DNA from: Actinomycetes bacterium
Lineage (GTDB): Bacteria; Actinomycetota; Acidimicrobiia; Acidimicrobiales; Microtrichaceae
Length of the DNA: 9,599 nt
Assembly (NCBI GenBank): GCA_023423215.1
Contig: JAFAFZ010000066.1
Location: forward strand, 1 to 9,599
Direction of reading: 5' to 3'
Below the pieces are notes generated by a model, which was given only the letters and a program-made list of their open reading frames with translations, was not told where the DNA came from and did not search any database. Both the position numbers and the translations under genes were made by a program. Below are positions 1 to 7,059 of this stretch, piece by piece (within the stretch, counting starts at the first letter, position 1; each line of letters opens with the position of its first letter).

Positions 1-1491
1 GCCCTCGGTGGCGCGGCGCTCGCGGTCGGCCTGCTCGCCCGCACCCTGCGCGCGCGTTCCCGTCCCTCCGACGACGACGTCGCCGCCACGGCCGACACGA
101 CGGGCGTCGACGCAGCGCCCATGGTCACCGACCGGGCGCGCCGCACCGCCCAGATGGCGGCGATCGGTGCCCGGGCGGGCGGTGACTACGTCGGCATGCG
201 CGCCCGTGGAGCCCTCGCGTCCGACGAGCGGCGCGCCGAGTTGCGCCACGAGTTCGAGCTGCGCACCGCGGAGCAGGTCGCCGAGGTCCTCGGCGGCATG
301 AAGGGCGCCCTCATGAAGCTCGGCCAGATGGCGAGCTACCTGGACCAGGGGTTACCGGAGCCGGTGCGGGACGCGCTGGCCCAGCTGCAGAGCGACGCGC
401 CGCCGATGTCGATCGAGCTGGTCGACCGGATGCTGCGCGACGAGCTGAGTGCCGGAGCGGACGAGCTCTTCGTCGAGTTCGACCCGGTGCCGATCGCCTC
501 CGCCTCGATCGGCCAGGTCCACCACGCGGTGACCCGGGACGGTCGCGAGGTCGCGGTGAAGGTGCAGTACCCCGGCGTCGACCGCGCCGTCGCCGCGGAT
601 CTCGAGAACACGGACCTGCTGTTCCAGGTGATGTCCATGCTGTTCCCGGGCATGGATCCCAAGCCGATCGTCGGCGAGCTGAAGGAGCGCCTGGTCGAGG
701 AGCTGGACTACCGTACCGAGGCCGACCACCAGCGGCTCTTCGTCGAGGCCTACCGGGGGCACCCCTACATCCACGTGCCCGAGGTGGTCGACGAGCTGAG
801 CAGCTCACGCGTGCTCACCACCGAGTTCGCGCACGGCGTGCGGTTCGCCGAGGTGCTCGAGTGGCCGGACGAGGAGCGCCAGCTGACCGCCGAGTGCCTC
901 TACCGCTTCGCGTTCGGCGGCATCTACGGGCTCCACGCCTTCAACGGCGACCCGCACCCGGGCAACTACCTGTTCCAGCGCGGCGGCCGCATCACCTTCC
1001 TGGACTTCGGCCTCTGCAAGCGGTTCACCCCGGACGAGGTCGCGGTCTTCGAGTCGATGATCCAGGCGATGGTCATGGACGACGACATCGCCGAGTTCCG
1101 TCGCATCGTCGAGCGCATCGGCATCCTCTCGCCGGACCTGGTCGTCGACGACGCCGAGCTTCGGGAGTACTTCGGCCACTTCTACGAGTTCGTCATGCGC
1201 GACGAGGTGATGGAGATCACCCCCGAGTACAGCTCGGCCTCGGTGCGCCGGTTCTTCGACCTGAGCGGGCCGCACGCCGACATCATGAAGGCGGCCAACC
1301 TGCCGCCGTCGATGGTCATCATCCAGCGCATCAACCTGGGCCTCTTCGCGCTGTTCGGCGACCTGCGCGCCCGCGGCAACTGGCGCCGCATCGCCGAGGA
1401 GCTGTGGCCCTTCGCCGACGGCGCACCGTCGACGCCGATGGGGGAGCGCATCGCCGAGTGGGAGGCCACCCGCGCCGCGGCGGGCGCCTGA
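1..1491 (+). CDS. ABC1/UbiB/AarF-family atypical protein kinase (5' end beyond window)
   Basis: This is an ABC1 (UbiB/COQ8, AarF) atypical kinase-like protein, a family of ATP-binding proteins tied to quinone lipid biosynthesis or lipid homeostasis; the substrate here is unknown. Counting from the ATG at 121, visible family motifs are KxGQ at K66-Q69, the alanine-rich ASIGQVH loop near 127-133, the nucleotide-binding lysine in VAVK (K147), an ELDYRTEAD segment near 194-202, the catalytic-loop GDPHPGN at 276-282 and the metal-binding LDFG (D295). All key residues are present, so it is probably active. The frame stays open to base 1. Those 40 upstream codons have nearly all G or C in third position and encode a hydrophobic stretch followed by arginines, like a membrane segment. 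No Shine-Dalgarno precedes ATG 121. I therefore think the true start lies left of the window; ATG 121 (456 aa) is the alternative. The gene ends 3 bases from the convergent TadG-like stop. Confidence 0.93.
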   Translation, partial: ALGGAALAVGLLARTLRARSRPSDDDVAATADTTGVDAAPMVTDRARRTAQMAAIGARAGGDYVGMRARGALASDERRAELRHEFELRTAEQVAEVLGGMKGALMKLGQMASYLDQGLPEPVRDALAQLQSDAPPMSIELVDRMLRDELSAGADELFVEFDPVPIASASIGQVHHAVTRDGREVAVKVQYPGVDRAVAADLENTDLLFQVMSMLFPGMDPKPIVGELKERLVEELDYRTEADHQRLFVEAYRGHPYIHVPEVVDELSSSRVLTTEFAHGVRFAEVLEWPDEERQLTAECLYRFAFGGIYGLHAFNGDPHPGNYLFQRGGRITFLDFGLCKRFTPDEVAVFESMIQAMVMDDDIAEFRRIVERIGILSPDLVVDDAELREYFGHFYEFVMRDEVMEITPEYSSASVRRFFDLSGPHADIMKAANLPPSMVIIQRINLGLFALFGDLRARGNWRRIAEELWPFADGAPSTPMGERIAEWEATRAAAGA

Positions 1492-1509
1492 GGGCTACTC
1501 GACCAGGCG
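1485..1509. terminator. Weak inverted repeat at the convergent kinase/TadG-like junction
   Basis: CGCCTG at 1485-1490 pairs with CAGGCG at 1504-1509 around a 13-base loop. The repeat spans the stop codons of the two convergent genes (TGA at 1489-1491 and, on the other strand, TAG at 1497-1495). No T-tract follows on either strand. It could act as a short bidirectional terminator, but six-base arms arise by chance in DNA this rich in GC. Confidence 0.3.
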
Positions 1510-3309
1510 GATCGGGTTGCCCAGGATCGCCGCCGACCACGTGGTCGTGTCGCTCACGCCCGCTGGGAACGCTGCTCGAACCTTGATCCAGCACGCCGTC
1601 AACGTCGCAGCCGGACAGGTGTAGTTGGTCGGCAGTGGCACGTCGACGGTGATGCTGCGGCCGTTCAGGTCCTTCACGTTCTTCAGCGAGCAGGTCGACG
1701 CGTCCTTCGTGAGGGTGGTCGAGTCGTCGATCGCGAACTGGCACCCGGTGAACGTCGCCACGTTCGAGTCGGTGGGCGGAAGGATCTGCAGCGTTCCGGC
1801 CTCCGACACGTCGCCGATGTCGTACAGGGTGATCCGAAGCGTTCGTCCCGCGTCGTACGGGAGCACCCGTGCCAGGAAGAAGTTCGTGTCCGCTGCCTGT
1901 GCGTTCGCGTAGATCGGAAGGCGGCCGCGGGCGTTGATCGAGACGTTCGAACCGTTGACGGCCTCGACTCCTGCGGTGCCGAAGCCGACCTGCACCGACA
2001 TGCGGTTGTGACCCCCATCAGCGATCGAGGAGCTGTACGTCGTCGGCGAGGCCGCAGCGACGTTCGACCGGATCTGGAGGAGGTAGTCGCCGGTCTGCAC
2101 CGACCCAGCAGGGATCTCGCAGACGGTGACGTTCCGGTGGTACACCTCGGCGAACGTCCAGGGTGCGACGCCGTCGATGACGGATTCCCCCACCCGTTTG
2201 CCGTCGTTCGGATCGAGCGCCTCGTAGATCTGGGTCGCGGTGTAGTTGAACGACGGCATCGTGGTCGGCGTGCAGGCCGACACCACTGGGTTGTCGGTGT
2301 CCGACCACGGCGTGTCATCGGGGGCGCGCACGATGAAGGTGGTCTTGTTGGTGCGCCCGCCGATGTCCTGGTCGCCGGTGCACCACGGAGTCAGCCCGGG
2401 CGCGTAACGGGTCGAGGCGTCGGGGTACGGGTTGCCCGGCAGGGCCTGCAGCGCGTCCGCTTGCGCCTGGGTCAGCTGGTTGTTCTCGCACTTGTCACCC
2501 ACGTAGACCATCGCCGGGTCGTACACCTGGATCTTGAGCGGTTGACCCGCTGGCACGGACGTCACCTTGAGCGCGAAGAAGTAGCCCTCGAACGAGTACT
2601 CGTCGTTGTTGACCCCGGGGTTCGCCGTGCCGGAGCATCCTGCGACGCTCGTCGGGCACACCTTCGCCTGGAACCGGTCACCGGACACCTTGGTCGAGTT
2701 GGGACCTGCGATGTTGATCCAGAATTGTGGTGAGTTCTGGTTCCTGGCCGGGTCGTTGCCGAGCTTGTTCTCCGGCGACCCCATCGGCACCGGCGCGATG
2801 TACTCGGCGACCGCCTCTCGTGTGAGCTCGATGTCGTCGACGCCGAGCAGGCCGACGAAGTAGTTCGGCACGGTGGTCGTGATCCTGACGCGCAACCGGT
2901 TCGGGTTCGGCTCCTGGGTGACGGCGATGGTCGAGTTCGCGCTCGCGCCGGTCGTGCGGTAGCCGTTCTTCGCGGCCTCGGCACGCGCTGTGGTCGTCGC
3001 TCCCGGAAGATCACCCGGCAGGTACACCACGCCCGCGTGCGCACCTGCGTCAGCGGCCCGCTGCAGACGTTCGGCCTGGTACCACCAGTTGGCGACGTCG
3101 ACCGCGAAGCCGGCGAAGCCGAGCAGCACGACCAGCATCAGGGCGAACCAGATCAGGACGACACCCCGCTCCTTGCGGGACTTCTGCGCCCAGGGCGTGC
3201 GCGCCGCACCACGACGGAGGCGGCGACGACCGGACGACGTCGAACCGCCCACGGCAGCCGCGTCGGCCTCGACCGTCGGGTCGCTGCTCGGGCGCTCCTC
3301 GGAGTCCAT
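1495..3309 (-). CDS. TadG-like Flp pilus-assembly-related protein with large secreted domain
   Basis: A 604-residue protein of the Tad/TadG type (putative Flp pilus-assembly TadE/G-like). After a basic cytoplasmic leader of about 48 residues comes RGVVLIWFALMLVV, a membrane helix at about 50-71, and then the family-typical AVDVANWWYQAERLQRAADAGAHAG (about 69-93, quoted in overlapping parts). The rest, about 500 residues, should be outside the membrane. It holds ten cysteines (218, 225, 274, 310, 346, 397, 523, 540, 565, 573) that could form disulfides, and none lies earlier. Two segments look duplicated: 244-266 (FFALKV, AGQPLKI, VYDPA) and 477-500 (FFLARV, AGRTLRI, LYDIGD), suggesting two beta-sandwich modules. 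I chose ATG 3309 because it lies 5 bases after the TadE-like stop, implying translational coupling, although its Shine-Dalgarno is weak. The frame is open further upstream, but that part only shadows the TadE-like gene. Role in surface assembly or adhesion is inferred. Confidence 0.82.
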   Translation of the reverse strand: MDSEERPSSDPTVEADAAAVGGSTSSGRRRLRRGAARTPWAQKSRKERGVVLIWFALMLVVLLGFAGFAVDVANWWYQAERLQRAADAGAHAGVVYLPGDLPGATTTARAEAAKNGYRTTGASANSTIAVTQEPNPNRLRVRITTTVPNYFVGLLGVDDIELTREAVAEYIAPVPMGSPENKLGNDPARNQNSPQFWINIAGPNSTKVSGDRFQAKVCPTSVAGCSGTANPGVNNDEYSFEGYFFALKVTSVPAGQPLKIQVYDPAMVYVGDKCENNQLTQAQADALQALPGNPYPDASTRYAPGLTPWCTGDQDIGGRTNKTTFIVRAPDDTPWSDTDNPVVSACTPTTMPSFNYTATQIYEALDPNDGKRVGESVIDGVAPWTFAEVYHRNVTVCEIPAGSVQTGDYLLQIRSNVAAASPTTYSSSIADGGHNRMSVQVGFGTAGVEAVNGSNVSINARGRLPIYANAQAADTNFFLARVLPYDAGRTLRITLYDIGDVSEAGTLQILPPTDSNVATFTGCQFAIDDSTTLTKDASTCSLKNVKDLNGRSITVDVPLPTNYTCPAATLTACWIKVRAAFPAGVSDTTTWSAAILGNPIRLVE

Positions 3310-3314
3310 CTCGC

Positions 3315-3977
3315 TCAGCTGCACTGATCGGTCGGGAGCGGCTCGAGGCGCATCACGGTGTGGCCCTCGACGGTGCGCGTCGAGCCGAACATGCCGGTGA
3401 TGTAGTCGTGCTCGGACTGCACGTAGACGCCGATCGAGTCGACGGTCGTGCCGCAGGCGTCGGGCAGCGCCCAGGAGCCGCCCGTCTTCGTCATCTTCTG
3501 CGTCGCCGGGTTGAAGGTGAACTTCACGCAGTCCGTCGAGCAGCCTCCCACCAGGTTCTTGCCCGGCCAGCCGCCGTAGGGGGCACCATCGGTGGAGCTC
3601 GGGTTCACCTTGTAGACGGCCATGCCGATCGGTCGGCCGTTGTTCAGGACCTCCAGGTCCGCCGCGGTCGCCAGGGCGATCTGCTCGAGCGCGGTGTTCT
3701 GGGCCGAGGTCACCTTGCCGGCCTGGGCGTACGCCGTGGCGGCGAGGCGGGCGCCGCTGCGGCTCGAGGCGGTGGTCGTCGAGTACGTCGTGAACAGCAG
3801 GCCGAACTCGAGGATGCCGAGGACGATCACGATCATGACGGGCAGCACCAACGCCGCCTCGACCAGCACGGCGCCACGCTGCTGACGCCGCGCCTGGACG
3901 CGTCGGCCCCACCAGGTCGTGGCCGGCTCGGGCCGGCCTCCTCCTTCGGTTCGCACTCCAGTCCGTCGCAGCACCAC
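3315..3977 (-). CDS. TadE-family minor pilin / pseudopilin
   Basis: A 220-residue TadE-like protein, a class of minor pilins of the Tad (tight adherence) secretion/pilus system. After a basic leader, the hallmark segment RGAVLVEAALVLPVMIVIVL at 34-53 continues into GILEFGLLF and forms the single membrane helix. Gly35 followed by Glu40 gives a G/xxxxE arrangement like that cleaved by TadV-type prepilin peptidases. Four cysteines (146, 150, 175, 219) lie in the outer region. The GTG at 3977 is the first possible start because an in-frame TAG lies directly before it. GTG codons at 3974 and 3956 are alternatives, and none has a clear Shine-Dalgarno. The gene is first in a two-gene unit with the TadG-like gene, 5 bases apart. 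The prepilin peptidase, ATPase and membrane platform genes of a Tad system are not in the window. Confidence 0.85.
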   Translation of the reverse strand: MVLRRTGVRTEGGGRPEPATTWWGRRVQARRQQRGAVLVEAALVLPVMIVIVLGILEFGLLFTTYSTTTASSRSGARLAATAYAQAGKVTSAQNTALEQIALATAADLEVLNNGRPIGMAVYKVNPSSTDGAPYGGWPGKNLVGGCSTDCVKFTFNPATQKMTKTGGSWALPDACGTTVDSIGVYVQSEHDYITGMFGSTRTVEGHTVMRLEPLPTDQCS

Positions 3978-3984
3978 CTACGGT

Positions 3985-4005
3985 GTCGGCGCTGCGCGCG
4001 CCGAC
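3985..4005. repeat. Perfect 8-bp stem-loop in the TadE-like leader
   Basis: GTCGGCGC at 3985-3992 is the exact reverse complement of GCGCCGAC at 3998-4005, with a 5-base loop TGCGC. It ends 7 bases before the GTG start of the TadE-like gene on the - strand, in a leader with no recognisable Shine-Dalgarno. It might affect translation initiation, or act as a terminator for + strand read-out since CTTTA follows it on that strand. No + strand transcript entering here is evident. Confidence 0.45.
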
Positions 4006-4030
4006 CTTTAGTGCATTCGGCCCAAGGTCT

Positions 4031-4051
4031 GGGGCGTACGGATCACGCCCC
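4031..4051. promoter_or_regulatory. Inverted repeat in the TadE/esterase divergent gap, possible operator
   Basis: GGGGCGT at 4031-4037 and ACGCCCC at 4045-4051 form a perfect 7-bp inverted repeat with a 7-base spacer, 51 bases before the esterase ATG. A second short palindrome, CCCCG-GA-CGGGG at 4048-4059, overlaps it. The position between divergent genes would suit an operator or a leader hairpin. I could not identify convincing -35/-10 boxes in this 125-base gap, and no known consensus was recognised. Confidence 0.35.
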
Positions 4052-4090
4052 GGACGGGGTAGGGACGACGGGCGGCGTGGAGCGTCGCAG

Positions 4091-4098
4091 AAGGGGGA
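4091..4098 (+). promoter_or_regulatory. Shine-Dalgarno deciding the esterase start
   Basis: AAGGGGGA lies 5 to 6 bases before ATG 4103. It selects this start over in-frame codons upstream (the frame is open from 3983), which would add 40 residues unlike any esterase N-terminus. The P450 gene carries the same AAGGGGG core before its start. Confidence 0.75.
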
Positions 4099-4102
4099 CA
4101 GC

Positions 4103-5047
4103 ATGCCGGTGGACGCCGAGCTCCAACCGATCCTGGACCTGGTGAACGCCGTTGCGGCCGAGCCGCCGACGGTCGACCAGGTGCACGAGCTGCGAGAGGG
4201 CTTCAGCCTGCTCTCCGCGGCGTTCGGCCCGGGGCGCGACGACGTCGAGGTCGACGGCGTCGGCGTGCCCAACGGCGCGGCACCGCTGGGGCTGCGGATC
4301 TACCGTCCGACCACGCCCGACGGGCCGGCCCGGACCGGTGCGCTGGTGTGGTTCCACGGCGGCGGTTGGGTGATCGGCGACCTGGACAGCCACGACGCGC
4401 TCTGCCGCGAGCTCTGCGTCGCCGCGGGCACCACCGTCATCTCGGTCGACTACCGGCTGGCCCCCGAGCACCCGTACCCCTGTGCGCACGACGACGCATC
4501 GCGTGCCCTGACCTGGATCGTCGAGCACGCCGTCGAGCTCGGGATCGACCCCGAGCGGCTGGCGGTCGGCGGCGACTCGGCCGGTGGGCACCTGGCGACG
4601 GTCACCGCGCTCCGGGCACGCGACGGCGGCCCCCGCCTGGCGGCGCAGATCCTCGTGTACCCGGTCACCGACCTGGACGCTCCGTCCGACCGCTATCCCT
4701 CACGCACCGAGAACGCCACGGGCTACCTGCTGACGACCGAGACCATGGAGTTCTTCACCGACACCTACGCGCCGGACGTCGCACGGCGGACGGAGCCCGA
4801 CGCCAGCCCGGTCCTGGTCGCAGACCTGGCGGGATCCCCGCCGGCGCTCGTCCTGACCGCCGAGTACGACCCGCTGCGCGACGAGGGTGCCCGCTACGCG
4901 CAACGCCTCGGCGAGGCCGGCGTGCCCACCCAGCTCGAGCTGCACGAGGGCGCGACGCACATGTTCCTGCAGATGACGTCGACGGCGATCGCGCAGCGGG
5001 CGATCGCCCAGATCGTCGACGCGCTGCGACGCGCCGGCGTGGCCTGA
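4103..5047 (+). CDS. Alpha/beta-hydrolase, HSL/EST2-type carboxylesterase
   Basis: A 314-residue cytoplasmic alpha/beta-hydrolase of the hormone-sensitive-lipase (family IV esterase) group, which hydrolyses short to medium acyl esters; length is typical. The oxyanion-hole motif HGGG lies at 85-88 and the nucleophile elbow GDSAG at 157-161 (Ser159). The acid is Asp256 in EYDPLRDEG, equivalent to the first Asp of the YDPLRD motif in Alicyclobacillus EST2. The base is His286, in THMF rather than the more common HGF. VDYRLAPEHP (115-124) is also a family hallmark. The full triad is present, so activity is likely; the substrate cannot be read from sequence. There is no signal peptide. The gene is divergent from tadE and convergent with the TetR gene, 33 bases from its stop. 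It may belong with the P450/dehydrogenase group, but no shared transcript supports that. Confidence 0.93.
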   Translation: MPVDAELQPILDLVNAVAAEPPTVDQVHELREGFSLLSAAFGPGRDDVEVDGVGVPNGAAPLGLRIYRPTTPDGPARTGALVWFHGGGWVIGDLDSHDALCRELCVAAGTTVISVDYRLAPEHPYPCAHDDASRALTWIVEHAVELGIDPERLAVGGDSAGGHLATVTALRARDGGPRLAAQILVYPVTDLDAPSDRYPSRTENATGYLLTTETMEFFTDTYAPDVARRTEPDASPVLVADLAGSPPALVLTAEYDPLRDEGARYAQRLGEAGVPTQLELHEGATHMFLQMTSTAIAQRAIAQIVDALRRAGVA

Positions 5048-5080
5048 CGGCGCGGCGCTCCTCGGCGACGCGACGGGGGC

Positions 5081-5665
5081 TCAGACGGTGACGGTGCGGA
5101 CCAGCACGTCCGCCAGCTGCGACGCGATCTCGTCGGTGTCCGTCGCCGGGTCGAAGATGTGGCGGATGAACCCGGCGAAGATCTGGGCGACGAAGAGCTC
5201 GGTCACGCCGTCGACGTCGTCCAGCTCGGGGACGTGCTGGGTCAGCAGCACCTGCACGCCGGAGCGGAACACGTCGAGCAGCGCGGTGCCCGTGGGCAGG
5301 GCGTAGGGCTGGTTGCGCAGCGCCTCGCCGAGCAGGAGCCGGATGACCTCCTCCTCGCCGAGCATGCCGTTCCAGAACTTCTCGAACACGGCGCGCAGCC
5401 GGTCCGCCGGTGAGGCGTCGGTCGGGATCGGGACCAGGTCCTCCTCCTCGGCGAGGCGCGTCGCGTAGCGCCGCTCCTCGAAGACGCTCTGGAGCAGCGC
5501 CTCCTTCGAGGGGAAGTAGTGGTAGATCGCGGCGACCTGGACGCCGCAGGCCATCGCCAGCTGCCGCATGCTCATCCCGGCCGAGCCCTGCGCGGACATC
5601 AGCTTGAGCGCCTCGTCGAGGATGTGCTCCCGCTGGTTGGCGCGAGGGGCTGCGGTCGTGGTCAT
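5081..5665 (-). CDS. TetR/AcrR-family transcriptional regulator
   Basis: A 194-residue TetR-type repressor. The N-terminal three-helix DNA-binding domain spans about 11-58. It contains REHILDEALKLM (helix 1) and the helix-turn-helix RQLAMACGVQVAAIYHYFPS, whose IYHYF and SKEALL are strongly typical. Residues from about 65 to the end are the variable ligand-binding and dimerisation part, which I cannot assign to a known ligand. I prefer ATG 5665; a GTG at 5692 would add nine residues but abuts the hairpin at 5694-5724. Neither start has a good Shine-Dalgarno. The gene lies 71 bases downstream of the P450 on the same strand and may be co-transcribed with it by read-through. That context makes the P450 and divergent aldehyde dehydrogenase its likely targets, with the 7133-7148 palindrome as candidate site (inference). 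Confidence 0.92.
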   Translation of the reverse strand: MTTTAAPRANQREHILDEALKLMSAQGSAGMSMRQLAMACGVQVAAIYHYFPSKEALLQSVFEERRYATRLAEEEDLVPIPTDASPADRLRAVFEKFWNGMLGEEEVIRLLLGEALRNQPYALPTGTALLDVFRSGVQVLLTQHVPELDDVDGVTELFVAQIFAGFIRHIFDPATDTDEIASQLADVLVRTVTV

Positions 5666-5693
5666 GGGCGAGAGTCTGGCAGCAGCGGGCACG

Positions 5694-5724
5694 GGCGGGG
5701 TGGGACGTCACGCCCCACCCCGCC
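5694..5724. terminator. Strong hairpin between the P450 and TetR genes
   Basis: GGCGGGGTGGG at 5694-5704 and CCCACCCCGCC at 5714-5724 are perfect 11-bp complementary arms around a 9-base loop. On the - strand the hairpin starts 12 bases after the P450 stop and ends 28 bases before TetR ATG 5665. There is no T-tract, as is common for actinobacterial hairpin terminators. Most likely it terminates or attenuates P450 transcripts and protects their 3' end. An operator role for the TetR gene is possible but less likely given the G-rich arms. Confidence 0.65.
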
Positions 5725-5736
5725 GCTCCCGAACCG

Positions 5737-7059
5737 TCAGTGGGCGACGGGGCAGCCGCCGGGCGTGAACGTCGCCGGCAGGTGGTTGAGCGCCAGCACG
5801 AGCGTCGAGTCGCCACGCGCCGGCGCGGCGTCGGCGGGCACGGTGATGTCGGGAAGGCGGGTCAGGAGCTCCTGGAACACCGTGGTGATCTCCATGCGGG
5901 CGAGGTTCGCGCCCAGGCAGAAGTGGGGGCCGATGCCGAACGCCAGGTGCGGGTTGGGGGACCGGGTCAGGTCGAGCTCGTCCGGCTCGGTGAAGACGCG
6001 CTCGTCGCGGTTGGCGCTGCCGTACAGCATGAGCACGCGGTCGCCCTCCTTCAGGAGGGTGTTGCGGTAGGTGTGCTCGACCGTGACGGTGCGCACGAAG
6101 CCGAGCACCGGCGTGACGTAGCGGACGAGCTCGTCGACCGCGACGGCCATGAACTCCTCGTCGTCGAGGTGGTCCAGCAGCAGCTTGCGCTGCTCGGGGA
6201 AGCGGCTCAGGGCCACCAGGCCACCGGTGATGGCGTTGCGGGTGGTCTCGTTGCCGGCGACCATCAGCACCGTCAGGAAGGCGAGCAGCTCGTCGTCCTG
6301 GAGGCGACCCTCCTCGGACTGCAGCTGCGCCTTGAACTCGTCGTCGACGCCGACGAACTGGGCCTTCTCGTGCTCCCGCTCGAGCTCGCCGCCGTCGAAG
6401 GCCTGGGTGAGGATGCTGATGAGGTCGTCCTGGGGGTCCTCACGGCGGGTCGCGATGAGCTCCATCGCCATGACGCAGAACTCGCCGAAGGCCTCGGCCG
6501 CGGCGTGCAGCTGCGGGGAGTCGGCCTCGACGTGGCCGTCGCCGGCCATCATCGCGTCGGACCAGCCGTACATCGAGAGGCGGTGCTGGGGGTCCAGGCC
6601 CATCATCTCGCAGATGATGATCAACGGGATGTGGATGGCGAAGTCCGAGACGAACTCGACGCCGCCGCTGTCGCCGGCCGCCGCCTTGGCCTCCATCTCG
6701 TCGACGATCTGGTTCGTCAGCTCGCGGACGTGGGGGATGAGCTCCCGCACGCGACGCGGGGTGAAGCCCTTGTTGATGAGCCGCCGCTGGCGCACGTGCT
6801 CGTCGCCGTCGAGGGTGATGATCGACATGTCGCCGGCGATCGCCGGGCGCACGCCGAAGCGCGAGCAGTAGGTCTCCTCGTCGCGGCTGAGGGTGAACAC
6901 GTCCTCGTGCCGGGCGGCGATGTACAGGTCGTTCTTCGCGTCGTAGTGCAGCGAATCCTGGTCGCGGAGCCACCGGAACAGGGCGCCGGGGTCGTCGAAG
7001 ACCCGTGGATCGGTGAAGTCGGTGTCGGCGAAGTCGATCGGTGCGTCCACGACGGTCAT
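5737..7059 (-). CDS. Cytochrome P450 (CYP) monooxygenase
   Basis: A 440-residue soluble bacterial class I P450. It uses electrons from a separate ferredoxin and reductase, neither encoded here, to hydroxylate an organic substrate. Visible are the helix-C HxxxR (H88, R92), the helix-I oxygen-activation motif AGNETT (268-273), the ExxR of helix K (E310, R313) and the heme loop FGIGPHFCLG (374-383) with Cys381 as heme ligand. All are intact. The H-I loop (about 222-252) carries roughly 27 extra charged residues compared with typical family members. The overall look recalls actinobacterial lipid- or steroid-type CYPs, but I cannot assign a CYP family. ATG 7059 is supported by AAGGGGG 9 bases upstream; the open frame upstream is only a shadow of the aldehyde dehydrogenase. 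The gene is divergent from that dehydrogenase and upstream of TetR. A promoter with an overlapping palindrome lies about 60 bases upstream. Confidence 0.96.
   Translation of the reverse strand: MTVVDAPIDFADTDFTDPRVFDDPGALFRWLRDQDSLHYDAKNDLYIAARHEDVFTLSRDEETYCSRFGVRPAIAGDMSIITLDGDEHVRQRRLINKGFTPRRVRELIPHVRELTNQIVDEMEAKAAAGDSGGVEFVSDFAIHIPLIIICEMMGLDPQHRLSMYGWSDAMMAGDGHVEADSPQLHAAAEAFGEFCVMAMELIATRREDPQDDLISILTQAFDGGELEREHEKAQFVGVDDEFKAQLQSEEGRLQDDELLAFLTVLMVAGNETTRNAITGGLVALSRFPEQRKLLLDHLDDEEFMAVAVDELVRYVTPVLGFVRTVTVEHTYRNTLLKEGDRVLMLYGSANRDERVFTEPDELDLTRSPNPHLAFGIGPHFCLGANLARMEITTVFQELLTRLPDITVPADAAPARGDSTLVLALNHLPATFTPGGCPVAH

Noticed and set aside
3310..4272. Upstream extension of the TadG-like reading frame to 4272 (925 residues)
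   Set aside because: It overlaps the well-supported TadE-like gene in another frame and crosses into the esterase. The residues before ATG 3309 are low-complexity Arg/Pro/Ala sequence typical of a shadow frame in high-GC DNA.
5031..5053. GCGCCG / CGGCGC inverted repeat at the esterase 3' end
   Set aside because: It is a six-base GC-only match, with arms straddling coding sequence and no T-tract. Such repeats are expected by chance at this composition.
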